A stretch of 64,000 nt of DNA from Pseudomonas sp. URMO17WK12:I11 (GCF_007677725.1 NZ_VEDF01000004.1:372001-436000); one strand, 5' to 3'. Shown: positions 16,841 through 25,520, counted from the stretch's first letter. Notes: generated by a model from the sequence alone, not told the origin. Program-made: numbers and translations.

Positions 16841-17861
16841 CGCTGTCCTCCTTGACTCGATCTGTATCGACGATGATTTGCTTCTTATCTCCGTCGAGCT
16901 GTATCACCTGGACGTTGGGATTTTCCTTCCGATCAGGGAAGAGAATGGTGACGCCCTCAGCCGTGACGATCTTGCGCATGTAGGGCTGACGGAGGATCCG
17001 GCGGTCGGGCTTGAAGCTCAGCTCGTGAAGCTTGCTCTTCCTGACACGACTCCGAGTCTCACGCTCCAGGCGGTTGGCTATTTTCTCATCCTCAGGATGA
17101 CCCGCTGCCATCATCACTGCCTCAACGATCGTCTCTTCATCAATGCGTCGACGAGTGCCCAAGTTGGCTTGGGCCCGCTGCAGCGCCTTGGCTATATCCT
17201 GACCGGGCAGGTGCTCAATGCAGGTCTGCAGTGCAGCCTTTAGGACTTTGCGGGTTATCTCGCTCAGCTCAGTGTCCGAGACTGCTCTGCTCACAGCCAA
17301 GAAATCGGCGAAGTAGTCGGCAAGATCCACCCCTTGCTTGGTGCGATCGGTAGCCGAAATGTTCTGGTCGGCAACCCCGCTGATCACCCGAATCAGTGCC
17401 GTTTTCTGAATGGCCTTTTTCTCGTCTACCAAAGCATTCACGATACGCCGCAGCTTCTTTCCTGGAGCACCGTCGTTCTGCTCCAACGCAAGCTTGTAGT
17501 CGTACTTGATCAGGCTGTAGATCTTCACATCCGGGTCTGCGACCGACAGCTCGAACATCAACAGAACGCCATCAGCACTGCCGCCCACGTGCGCACGGTT
17601 GAAACTGGCGGCTAGGGCCTGAGCGCCGGCCACGAAGGACGTGTCCGCACTTGCGATCGCCTCGACCTCGTTACGGGTCACCGATACCGCTTTGAACATG
17701 AAGACCGGCGCGGTGGCCATGTCTACGATCTTGCCGATGAAGAACGCTTCCTCCTCCAGAGCCCGCTCTGGCATGGCCGCGAAGTCCTTGGTACCCACTA
17801 CATGCAAGATCATCCGTGTGATCTTGAGTGAATCAATCTCTTCGTCTGAAAAAAAGCTCAT
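16809..17861 (-). CDS. NdpA/YejK-like nucleoid-associated protein (37-kDa family)
   Basis: The 350-residue length matches NdpA proteins (about 335-350). Family-like features are the middle segment KIYSLIKYDYKLAL, the KKAIQKTALIRVI strand, ISATDRTKQGVDLADYFADF and the following FLAVSRAVSDTEL. The C-terminal part (RKIVTAEGVTILFPDRKE) resembles the beta-rich end of the family. Such proteins bind the nucleoid; variants also occur on mobile elements. It is the first gene of a two-gene unit and overlaps the downstream membrane protein gene by 32 bp. The core chromosome should carry its own ndpA elsewhere, so this is an island-borne, diverged version. I am moderately sure of the family; the role is unknown, and a DNA-sensing part of a defence pair is one option. 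Confidence 0.6.
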   Translation of the reverse strand: MSFFSDEEIDSLKITRMILHVVGTKDFAAMPERALEEEAFFIGKIVDMATAPVFMFKAVSVTRNEVEAIASADTSFVAGAQALAASFNRAHVGGSADGVLLMFELSVADPDVKIYSLIKYDYKLALEQNDGAPGKKLRRIVNALVDEKKAIQKTALIRVISGVADQNISATDRTKQGVDLADYFADFLAVSRAVSDTELSEITRKVLKAALQTCIEHLPGQDIAKALQRAQANLGTRRRIDEETIVEAVMMAAGHPEDEKIANRLERETRSRVRKSKLHELSFKPDRRILRQPYMRKIVTAEGVTILFPDRKENPNVQVIQLDGDKKQIIVDTDRVKEDSVVTPKPGQPD

Positions 17862-18704
17862 GCCATCTCCATGGAATCCGCCCCGTCCTAAGCAGGAAGA
17901 GGAACCACCCGCCTCGGCATGCGCCCAGACGACAATTACGCATCAATTGCAGCCTGCAGAGCCGATGGCCATTTCCGCGTAGGGCTGGATGTGATGCTGT
18001 GGCAGGAGCATATCCGGAAAGAATGGCCAGCGGCCAGTACAACAACGCTGTGGGTGCATTAGCCAACTTAAGCAGCGTAAGGCCATCCCACAGCTGCAAC
18101 GCCGATCAGCTTTTGCTGCCAGAAATCTTCACAACCGCCTGGCTCCTCCATTAAAGAGTACATTTGTACTCAAACGCTACAAGTTTCTGTGTTGAGTTTA
18201 TCAATGGACGAAACTCTGCTAATTCACATGACCCGGAATAGATGAAAGAGTGAGCGATGAAGGAAGGTTGCGTATCAACAGAAAATAGTTAGAGGAGTCA
18301 TTGAAATATCATTGAAACCAATAACACCTAACCAAGGAGTCAAGGCTTGGAAAATCGTCAGATAGGTTGAAGAATTAGATACTGAGTGAAGCCATCATGC
18401 TTTAACCAAGAACTAACCTCAAACGCCTAATTCGCTCTAACACTGCGCCATTTATGAATGGCGATGCAACTCAGCAGAACCACCGGCAAGGTGAGCTTCC
18501 AGCGGAGCGATATTATAAAGTCAAGCACTCTACCTACTTACCCCCGTCACCCACGCCATCTAAATGCTCTTAAAACCGCTTGATATCTAATAGCACAAAA
18601 TATAAAGCAAGGGAGACTGACTTTTAGCCCATTGATTTATAGCGGACACACTAAAACCCGGAAAATTCCGAGCAAAGTTAAAAAGGGAAAAACTTGAATG
18701 CTCT
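17862..18704. other. AT-rich intergenic stretch between the NdpA-like gene and gmtX
   Basis: About 840 bp with no convincing gene on either strand. It must contain the promoter of the leftward NdpA-like unit in its left part and the end of the gmt transcript in its right part. One compact palindrome (18156-18171) stands out. The base composition of the part after 18150 is lower in GC than the core genome. Confidence 0.6.
18156..18171. promoter_or_regulatory. Perfect 16-bp palindrome, possible operator
   Basis: GAGTACA-TT-TGTACTC forms a perfect inverted repeat in AT-rich sequence upstream of the NdpA-like unit (about 295 bp from its start). The short two-base centre fits a dimeric repressor site better than a hairpin. 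No T-run follows. Confidence 0.4.
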
Positions 18705-19361
18705 TTAACCCAATCGTTTCCTAATTCTATCTAGCTCTCTAAGCTCATCCAATGTCGATATCTTAGCCCACGGCCCATAAAACCCTGGCTCTGGGAAGTT
18801 TTCGGATTCCTCCCCTTCTAGAACTGTTTTATATATATCTGCCGCTTGCTCTACCATGCCATCAATCATCTTTAAGAATGTAACCAACGCATGCCTTAAA
18901 ATCTCATACTCATCCACCACAGCTTGGTCTATCTTTCCCTGCGCTGGCAAAGCTACTAAATCAATGCTTCTAATCTTTTCTTTAAGCAATAAATTCTGCG
19001 ACTCAAGGCTCGCATTGCGTATTCTTAAAGCTTCTATATCGGTTATGACACTACCTGAAATTGCCTCCACGGAGGCCTCCATCCCCAAAAAGTCTTCAAG
19101 TAGCTTACGGTAACTTGTATTCCTGAGCAGCGTAACGTGGCTCACAGGCTTACAAAGCTCCTCACGCTCTGAACCCATCTGAGCGAAGAACGCTTTCAAC
19201 TCAAACTCCGTTACCAGCTTAGCCACATCCTTGGCTAACCTGGTAACATTATTATACTTAGCATTAGAAAGAACAATCAGTGCCTTCCTAATGAACTCTA
19301 TACGCTGTTGTCTATGATTTTCCCTATACTCATCGAACGTGTCCTTTTTCGGGTTCAGCAT
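18705..19361 (-). CDS. gmtX: Gamma-mobile-trio protein GmtX-like
   Basis: This 218-residue protein is the third gene of the trio. The N-terminal third is basic and helical (EYRENHRQQRIEFIRKAL) with an HTH-like stretch ending in VTLLRNTSYRKLLEDFLG. The middle is a probable coiled coil (IEALRIRNASLESQNLLLKE), and the rest is helical. It overlaps gmtZ by 32 bp and is last in the transcript. A small coiled-coil protein coded after two tyrosine recombinases is also the plan of Tn554-type transposons (TnpA, TnpB, TnpC), where TnpC aids recombination. The name comes from recognising the gene trio; I could not run a search. A biochemical activity is not known to me. Confidence 0.7.
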   Translation of the reverse strand: MLNPKKDTFDEYRENHRQQRIEFIRKALIVLSNAKYNNVTRLAKDVAKLVTEFELKAFFAQMGSEREELCKPVSHVTLLRNTSYRKLLEDFLGMEASVEAISGSVITDIEALRIRNASLESQNLLLKEKIRSIDLVALPAQGKIDQAVVDEYEILRHALVTFLKMIDGMVEQAADIYKTVLEGEESENFPEPGFYGPWAKISTLDELRELDRIRKRLG

Positions 19362-22300
19362 CGTGTTTCTCCACTTGGCCGTGCCCGATCCTCTTGGTTA
19401 TCAGCAAATCGGGTTTCACGGGCACTGGCGGTTTGGCTGCCGCCTGACTGATCTTGAAGACGTCCATAACGTCTAGTGCCTGTGAATTTACCATACTGCC
19501 AATTTGCGAAGCTAACGCCACGCCTGGTGGATGCTCACTGATATTGAGGACGCTATCTAGATCCCCCTGCTTCATTTGCAACATTGCTCGAAGATAGGCG
19601 AATTTAGTGTCCAGATCGGCGCTAGATGCGTCCGGAAAATTCTGGACGTCGATGAGACGCTTGACCAAATGCTCCCCCTCGGTGAGCTCCACCCGCTTGA
19701 AGTGGATCAACAGATCATCCTTCCTGGGCACGAACAGCTTATCCGCCTGCCCATTGAGTGCCATTTGGTACAGCTGCTGCTCGATAGCCTCGTACGCAAA
19801 GACCTCACGAGCATATCTATCGTGATCCTCACTCAGCGTCTCGATCACCTGCCGATCAGCTGCGGTGCGCTTCAGATTCCGATAATGTTGCAGCTTGCGA
19901 AGCACCTCTACCATTAACTCCTTGCATTTGTCCTTTTCGGCACTGATCGTCGGTAGGTGACAAACTCCGCGAATGGCGTAATGACACATATCACAGGGCC
20001 TGCCAGCCCCCAGCAGCTCCAGAATCTCTTTGGGGCACCGATTGTTGAATGGACAGATGTGAGTTGGGTTGAAGGCAAATACCGTATCCTTACGAGCCCT
20101 TAGAATCTCAATTCCGCTTTGATCTTCCTTCACTCCAATCAAGCTCATCAGCCCATGCGTTTTAATAGCTTGAGCGGGATCAGTTTTGATGTCAGCAGCT
20201 AATCGTGCATTGAGCTTGATGACCGCAGCAGCCAGCTCCGGAGCCTCTGCATCATTGAGTTTCTCAGTATTTTTCAGCAAATAATTCGCTAGTAGTTTCT
20301 GGTGACTCGGAAGGTCATCTTCTTCAAATACAGAGTAATACCACACATGCGGCTCGGACTGACCTGTCATATATTGACCGACAACCCATGCAGGGAGGAA
20401 CCTGACTGCTTCCGAGACGAAGCCAGCGCGCAGCCCGTGAGGCGTATAATCACTGACCATAGAGTCAACAGTGATCCCCGCAAAGAATTCGTCGGTGTAA
20501 ACAATAGGGATCTCACCCCCACCATTTCTCCTTCTTACGAAGACCAGGTCAGGGACTTTCAGATCTTTGAGTTGATTATGAATAAAGCACTGCAAAATCG
20601 ACAGCATCACAGGATAATATCGATAGCTAGCCCAACTATTTTGCCCTTCCAGCGGCATTCTGAACAATGGCTTGAATTTGCCAAATTTAGAGCTCTCCTT
20701 ATTTCCATACCATAAAGGCTCGCTATAGTTTTGCGCACTGCACTGTCCGTACCATTTCCTCTGCCTGTCAAGGATGGCCATCACCGGACGAGCAACAATC
20801 GCAGTCCACTCGCCATGCGACTTATCACTACTAACAAACAGCGGCGACAGCTGGCTACCACTGCTGCGATCCAGCATGCAATCGTATCGATCCTTATCAA
20901 GCCAGATGAGATGCTTCTGACGAAGGCCTGTCTCACACATAAGTTGCGTCAGGCGAACGTGATTAGGCACGATCCTTGGCACAACTTCGCCCCCAATTTC
21001 ATAATCGATCGTACGATAGAAGCGGGGAAGAAATTCAAACTTATGGATTTTTCCATCGCAGTAGAAAATAGGACAATAGTTTAATTTACTCTGATCAATA
21101 ACCGTGACCCGAGCCTCCCCCCTACCCCACATCGACTCCCATTCAGAAGATTCTTGTAGTTCGGCCAGGCTAGGTTGATACAGCGACCCCTGAATGACCC
21201 CTGGCATTTGACCGTCAGCCATCATATTCAGGTGCATAACCAAATATTCCATGGAATAAAGCATACTCACAAAGGCACCAAAGTACGCTCGGGGAATTGG
21301 CCGTTTGACTGTACCGTTCCGCCGCCTCAACGGTGGATAGCAGGCTGACGAGAAATTATTGGTAAAGCGATCAGCATTTGGGATGGTGAACCGGTGCTCT
21401 TGCACCCAATCACAAAACTCGTCTGCACAAAGGACGCGCGAATACCACGACTCATTCCCCCAATCGTTAAACTTAGCGTAGCACTCAAGAAACTTCAGAA
21501 ATGTCATGGGAGGTTCTTTCTCATACACAAGAACCCCATCTACAAAGTTAGCCTCACGAGTAAAATACAACACGCAATCGTAATCATTGAAAGACGCCGG
21601 GTAATTTCGCAGATCTCCATCGCGAGCCAGGAAGAAATTAGGCAGATAGGTCGACAAGTATGCCAACTGCAAATTCAGCAGAAAAATCTGAGTTTTTTCG
21701 CTTTGCAACCGCTTCGATTTTACAAATGATCGGAAGGTGGCGTCCACTCCAGCACAGAAGACCCTGACCTTCTCAGGCAACCTAGCATAAAACTTCGCAC
21801 CACCCTCTTGCATATCAAATACAGGTTTAAGCATGTACGACTTGACGCAACGAGTGAAAAGAGCATCAAGATCTACGGGCTTAATGCCATTCCCATACTC
21901 GACGCCCTCGTCAAACGCGATGTCTGCAGCGGCCTTTTTTGCAGGCTTCTTCCTGTTTTCCCGAGCAATTTTATTGACGTCGTCGATTTCCCTCCTGACT
22001 TCCGTGACAACCTCTTCTACCATTTCCCGAGCTGCAACGTTATCCCCGGCCAAAAAATACAGGAACTGCAACACACGGTATTGACCAAGAGGCTTTTTTC
22101 GCCCAATACTATCTTTATAAACCGCAACACAGTACTCCCGAGTCAAATCATCTGAAGAGTAAACCTGACCACTTAGCAACAGCTTAGTCCAACGTGTATA
22201 AGCGCTCTTGTCAAAATGACGATCGTGCTTGCTGGCGTATAACTTGTCATGATTCATATTCTTTCGTATCTGTTGGAGCGCAGGCGCGCCACCCAATGCG

Positions 22301-22710
22301 ATCACTTTTTCGAGGACGCTATCCAGGTGGCTTACGGCCCTCATCGAAAGAGGCAGGATGACCTGCCTCCTCGACCACATGAGAATAAAGACTAGCTTGA
22401 AGAAATTTGCGAGGGCCTGTTCTTGCCGTGGAGTGCACGAAGTCAGCTGGGGATGAACATCCGCGAATTTCGCATCGGGATCATCAGTGCAGCAATTCAC
22501 CAGCGCGCGATAGTGAGATTTCTCCCACAACGAGAAGTTAATAAACGCCCCCTGAAAATAGCTATCAACCTGATAGGTTGCATCGGGAGTTACCCCTGAA
22601 GAGTGTTCCTGATAGAAAGCTCTGACCTCTTTGCAAGCGCCTTGAATCGCAGATGCGATCTCCGACCCAGGAATCAACCACATCATCGAGTTTTTGTATA
22701 AAATCTTCAT
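19330..22710 (-). CDS. gmtZ: Gamma-mobile-trio integrase GmtZ-like (large tyrosine recombinase)
   Basis: The protein has about 1126 residues from MKILYKNSMM; an earlier start at 22776 would add 22. The first 500 residues are unassigned. A tyrosine-recombinase-type domain follows: CETGLRQKHLIWL near residue 594 (first Arg), SDKSHGEW (Lys loop), YTPHGLRAGFVSEA near 758 (HxLR), and HVWYYSV near 791 (nucleophile Tyr). Where other family members have LGH, it has MTGQ, so one His is replaced. After the domain a cysteine cluster near 885-916 (CPFNNRCP, then CDMCHYAIRGVCH) looks like a zinc-binding unit. It lies between gmtY and gmtX in one direction and overlaps gmtX. Size, order and motifs match the integrase of the gamma-mobile-trio. 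Confidence 0.8.
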   Translation of the reverse strand: MKILYKNSMMWLIPGSEIASAIQGACKEVRAFYQEHSSGVTPDATYQVDSYFQGAFINFSLWEKSHYRALVNCCTDDPDAKFADVHPQLTSCTPRQEQALANFFKLVFILMWSRRQVILPLSMRAVSHLDSVLEKVIALGGAPALQQIRKNMNHDKLYASKHDRHFDKSAYTRWTKLLLSGQVYSSDDLTREYCVAVYKDSIGRKKPLGQYRVLQFLYFLAGDNVAAREMVEEVVTEVRREIDDVNKIARENRKKPAKKAAADIAFDEGVEYGNGIKPVDLDALFTRCVKSYMLKPVFDMQEGGAKFYARLPEKVRVFCAGVDATFRSFVKSKRLQSEKTQIFLLNLQLAYLSTYLPNFFLARDGDLRNYPASFNDYDCVLYFTREANFVDGVLVYEKEPPMTFLKFLECYAKFNDWGNESWYSRVLCADEFCDWVQEHRFTIPNADRFTNNFSSACYPPLRRRNGTVKRPIPRAYFGAFVSMLYSMEYLVMHLNMMADGQMPGVIQGSLYQPSLAELQESSEWESMWGRGEARVTVIDQSKLNYCPIFYCDGKIHKFEFLPRFYRTIDYEIGGEVVPRIVPNHVRLTQLMCETGLRQKHLIWLDKDRYDCMLDRSSGSQLSPLFVSSDKSHGEWTAIVARPVMAILDRQRKWYGQCSAQNYSEPLWYGNKESSKFGKFKPLFRMPLEGQNSWASYRYYPVMLSILQCFIHNQLKDLKVPDLVFVRRRNGGGEIPIVYTDEFFAGITVDSMVSDYTPHGLRAGFVSEAVRFLPAWVVGQYMTGQSEPHVWYYSVFEEDDLPSHQKLLANYLLKNTEKLNDAEAPELAAAVIKLNARLAADIKTDPAQAIKTHGLMSLIGVKEDQSGIEILRARKDTVFAFNPTHICPFNNRCPKEILELLGAGRPCDMCHYAIRGVCHLPTISAEKDKCKELMVEVLRKLQHYRNLKRTAADRQVIETLSEDHDRYAREVFAYEAIEQQLYQMALNGQADKLFVPRKDDLLIHFKRVELTEGEHLVKRLIDVQNFPDASSADLDTKFAYLRAMLQMKQGDLDSVLNISEHPPGVALASQIGSMVNSQALDVMDVFKISQAAAKPPVPVKPDLLITKRIGHGQVEKHDAEPEKGHVR

Positions 22711-22858
22711 ACCATGTTTACTCTTTAAGCAGAACGAAATAGCGAATTTTGGACAAGAGAAGCCCGCAGGCCGCACTTTATAATTACGTGCACCCGGATA
22801 TTCCGCGCGTTTTTTGACTAGACGTTATTTACAGGGGCCAAATAGCACCAAAGGTAGA

Positions 22859-24286
22859 TCAAGTCTCGCTGCTTACAAATTTTTCAAGATGAGCAATTTG
22901 CTGCCTCAAGTGCTCAATCTGTACCTTAGCTACATTGAAGGTACTATCTCGCATTCTCATAAGGTTCATCGCAGCCATGGACGCTCGAAGCATGTGGCTA
23001 TCTTTGCGCGCATACCGCTCGACTGCAGTAGCAGAGGAGTGCCCAAGTAATTTCTGGACAACGCCAAGCTCGAAGCCAAACGCACCAGGTTTGAAAGGAT
23101 TTGGGCAGTGGTTGTGCAAGTAGTATGCATACATATGGCGAAGAGAATGAAATCCATAGCTCTCACCCGTCAACGCTTTAGCGGCTGCGTTGAAGCGCTC
23201 CCACACGGCTTGATAGGAGGATGGCATGCCCTCTCCGTTGAGAAGATTTCTAAACAGAAAGCGATGCGATACAGGCCTGTGGCGCTTCATTTCCAGAGCA
23301 CGCTGTTCGGCGATGTAAAGATCTAGATTCACCCAAAAATGAGAAGCGAACGGCTCTATCAGGAAGGTTTCGGGGTGCAAACGCCCTTTGTGGCTCAGCT
23401 TGCTGATAGCCACATCGGTCATGAAGCGGGACAGCTCTTTGATTCGACTGTTCGGATCGATGATCTGAACGTAGCTGTCAGCTGGCTTCCCAGGATAGAT
23501 ACATACATCAGACGTAAACATAGTCAGCGCTTCTGAGATACGGCAACCGCAGGCCGCTAGCAGTGACCATAGCGTCTTGTCCCTGAGGCACGTCGCGCTC
23601 TCAATAAGCTTCACACATAGGTCAATCGGAAAGACTTTTTCATCGCCACCATAGCTATCAGTATGTGCCATGGTTGACGGCTTGGAGGTGGCGACCAGCC
23701 CCACCTGTCGTATCCGTTTTGCCCCACCCGCTATGCATCCTGCCAACCAGCTACTGTTGCCGATTGCAACGCTGATCTTCCTGGGCGCAGCTACGTACTG
23801 GGAGGTGATTGCCGGCAGCGCTGAAATGAGATCTTTGCCTACGTAGCCGGTCTCCTGGAGCTGAAAGATTGCCTTTCTGAAAGTCTCACTCGCGTCGATG
23901 AAGTTGTTGACGGCAGTAAGGTGCTTCCGGATCGAGCTACCCCCCATTTTCCGGTTACCCAAAATCCTCGCGACGGATCGGCTCAGCTTGACACTACTGC
24001 CCGTGCCATAAGCCAGGAAATTCTCGTACCCCTCGATCGCTTCAGTCAGAAGCAAAGGCGTGAGGCCCCCATTCCGATCGGCGACCACCTGGATGTATTG
24101 GATGAACAGCAGCACTGCTGGGCCATAGGATTTCACGGTGTTCCAGGCCTGACGCTTCGAGAGCTCGAAGATCCAGGTGTCAAAGAACTCGCTGGTCACC
24201 ACGTCAGCAGAAAGCATGCGGTACGTTGGCCTTCCGGCGCGAAACGTCTCCATGATGCTGATCGACACATCTACCACTGCAGCCAT
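22859..24286 (-). CDS. gmtY: Gamma-mobile-trio recombinase GmtY-like (tyrosine recombinase)
   Basis: This protein has 475 residues from MAAVVDVSISIMETFRAG; the frame is open to 24406 but the added 40 residues are unlike the family. All catalytic residues of a tyrosine recombinase are seen: AACGCRISEALTMF near residue 249, GFHSLRHMYAYYL near 380, VQKLLGHSS near 414 and VERYARKD near 423. The N-terminal part has the SAM-like core-binding domain. The C-terminal end (LRQQIAHLEKFVSSET) may form a short coiled coil. It is the first gene of the trio and lies next to the tRNA-Ser at the island's right end. I infer that it makes the strand exchange together with GmtZ. Confidence 0.85.
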   Translation of the reverse strand: MAAVVDVSISIMETFRAGRPTYRMLSADVVTSEFFDTWIFELSKRQAWNTVKSYGPAVLLFIQYIQVVADRNGGLTPLLLTEAIEGYENFLAYGTGSSVKLSRSVARILGNRKMGGSSIRKHLTAVNNFIDASETFRKAIFQLQETGYVGKDLISALPAITSQYVAAPRKISVAIGNSSWLAGCIAGGAKRIRQVGLVATSKPSTMAHTDSYGGDEKVFPIDLCVKLIESATCLRDKTLWSLLAACGCRISEALTMFTSDVCIYPGKPADSYVQIIDPNSRIKELSRFMTDVAISKLSHKGRLHPETFLIEPFASHFWVNLDLYIAEQRALEMKRHRPVSHRFLFRNLLNGEGMPSSYQAVWERFNAAAKALTGESYGFHSLRHMYAYYLHNHCPNPFKPGAFGFELGVVQKLLGHSSATAVERYARKDSHMLRASMAAMNLMRMRDSTFNVAKVQIEHLRQQIAHLEKFVSSET

Positions 24287-24458
24287 TAAGCCCCCGTCTT
24301 GGATGTAGGTTTGCTGGAATGGGCAAACCCCTAAGATGCAACTACCAGTTGCAACGGATGGCGATACTGCAACAAGACGCAACAACACGCAACAAAAACG
24401 TTGCACGCTTTAGTTTTCTTGTGGGCTTAGCGAGGTCGGGGTTAAGAAAATCGAGACG

Positions 24459-24489
24459 AAAAAAAGGGCCTAGATTGCTCTAAGCCCTT
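24459..24489 (-). terminator. Terminator of the tRNA-Ser transcript
   Basis: On the minus strand a 10-bp stem (AAGGGCTTAG / CTAGGCCCTT, one G-U pair) with a short loop is followed by seven T. It begins 15 bp after the tRNA 3' end and shields gmtY from tRNA transcription. Confidence 0.88.
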
Positions 24490-24503
24490 AATTCATTGAT
24501 GTT

Positions 24504-24593
24504 TGGCGGGAAACCAGGGATTCGAACCCTGGGAACGCTCTCACGTTCGCCGGTTTTCAAGACCGGTGCATTCAACCACTCTGCCAATTTCCC
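24504..24593 (-). tRNA. tRNA-Ser (anticodon UGA), complete
   Basis: The 90-nt gene folds as a class II tRNA. The acceptor GGGAAAT pairs with GTTTCCC, followed by the discriminator G and an encoded CCA. The anticodon stem is CCGGT/ACCGG with loop CTTGAAA (anticodon TGA). The long variable arm is GAACG-TGAGAG-CGTTC, and the T-arm CAGGG-TTCGAAT-CCCTG is intact. Its sequence differs strongly from the truncated tRNA-Ser with the same anticodon 64 bp upstream, outside the anticodon arm. It has no clear promoter of its own and sits between the host tRNA promoter and a terminator. I infer that it came with the island and replaces the broken host gene. Confidence 0.95.
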
Positions 24594-24657
24594 GGGGTGT
24601 TCGTAGCGCCACTGGACAACGGCGCTATAAGATGCAACTAGAAGGGGCTTTAGATAA

Positions 24658-24725
24658 GAACTCTAGGATAGTTGCCCATCGACGGTTTTCAAGACCGTTG
24701 CCTTAAACCACTCGGCCACGCTTCC
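24658..24725 (-). pseudogene. Truncated tRNA-Ser (UGA): first 68 nt of the host gene
   Basis: The acceptor 5' strand GGAAGCG, the D-arm (GCC...GGC), the anticodon arm ACGGT-CTTGAAA-ACCGT and the variable arm GATGG-GCAA-CTATC are all present. The T-arm begins TAGAG-TTC and then stops matching inside the T-loop, exactly after TTC. The missing 3' part (about 20 nt) is not within the window to the left. The fragment cannot make a working tRNA. It marks the right junction of the inserted DNA at about 24657/24658. Confidence 0.88.
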
Positions 24726-24743
24726 AGCTCGTTTGCGGCCGCC

Positions 24744-24771
24744 ATAATACCGTAATGAAACACGCTGTCAA
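24744..24771 (-). promoter_or_regulatory. Sigma70 promoter of the tRNA-Ser unit
   Basis: On the minus strand a perfect -35 TTGACA (24771-24766) and -10 TATTAT (24749-24744) are 16 bp apart. The tRNA 5' end is 18 bp past the -10. It now drives the broken host tRNA and the intact island-side tRNA-Ser as one transcript. Confidence 0.85.
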
Positions 24772-24848
24772 ACTCTCTGTGTCGCGGGTTGCAGGGGCTC
24801 TGTTAGACTGCTGGCATCTGAACGTCCAAAACCAACAGGAGTGTCGCC

Positions 24849-25520
24849 ATGCGCGAACAGGATTACGCCGTACACCACGGCCAGCAAGCCGAGCAGCAGG
24901 AGGTCAGCAAGGTCCTGCGCAACACTTACAGCCTGCTGGCACTCACCCTCGCCTTCAGCGGTGTCATGGCCTTCGTCGCTCAGCAAATGCGCGTTGGTTA
25001 CCCGAACGTCTTCGTCGTGCTGATCGGCTTCTACGGGTTGTTCTTCCTTACCGCCAAGCTGCGTGACTCGGTCTGGGGTCTGGTGTCCACCTTCGCCCTG
25101 ACTGGCTTCATGGGCTTCATCCTCGGCCCTATCCTCAACCGCTACCTCGGCATGGCCGGTGGCGCTGAAGTGGTAAGCTCGGCCTTCGCCATGACCGCGC
25201 TGGTGTTCGGTGGCCTGTCGGCCTACGTGTTGATCACCCGTAAGGACATGAGCTTCCTCAGCGGCTTCATCACCGCAGGTTTCTTCGTGCTGCTGGGCGC
25301 GGTGGTCGCAAGCTTCTTCTTCCAGATCAGCGGCCTGCAATTGGCGATCAGCGCCGGCTTCGTGCTGTTCTCGTCGGTCTGCATTCTGTTCCAGACCAGC
25401 GCCATCATCCATGGCGGCGAGCGTAACTACATCATGGCTACCATCAGCTTGTATGTCTCGATCTACAACCTGTTCATCAGCCTTCTGCAGCTGTTCGGGA
25501 TCATGGGTCGGGACGACTGA
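24849..25520 (+). CDS. Bax inhibitor-1/YccA family inner membrane protein
   Basis: This 223-residue protein has about seven hydrophobic segments (for example TYSLLALTLAFSGVMAFVA and LQLFGIMGRDD at the end) with the BI-1 pattern, including NLFISLLQLFGI. E. coli YccA modulates the FtsH protease at the inner membrane; a similar role is likely here but not proved. The start ATG follows AGGAGTGTCGCC. It is the first core gene to the right of the tRNA-Ser junction, divergent from the tRNA, and ends in a strong terminator. Confidence 0.92.
   Translation: MREQDYAVHHGQQAEQQEVSKVLRNTYSLLALTLAFSGVMAFVAQQMRVGYPNVFVVLIGFYGLFFLTAKLRDSVWGLVSTFALTGFMGFILGPILNRYLGMAGGAEVVSSAFAMTALVFGGLSAYVLITRKDMSFLSGFITAGFFVLLGAVVASFFFQISGLQLAISAGFVLFSSVCILFQTSAIIHGGERNYIMATISLYVSIYNLFISLLQLFGIMGRDD

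Noticed and set aside
16809-17861. KwaB (Kiwa defence) as identity of the NdpA-like protein
   Set aside because: Kiwa pairs a soluble KwaB with a small four-segment KwaA. Here the partner is a 547-residue protein with other topology, and the visible motifs fit NdpA better.
17828-18154. 108-residue plus-strand frame upstream of the NdpA-like gene
   Set aside because: Overlaps the start of the NdpA-like gene antisense, and lacks ribosome site and family features.
24658-24725. Second functional tRNA-Ser
   Set aside because: The T-arm and acceptor 3' strand are absent; the match ends in the T-loop.
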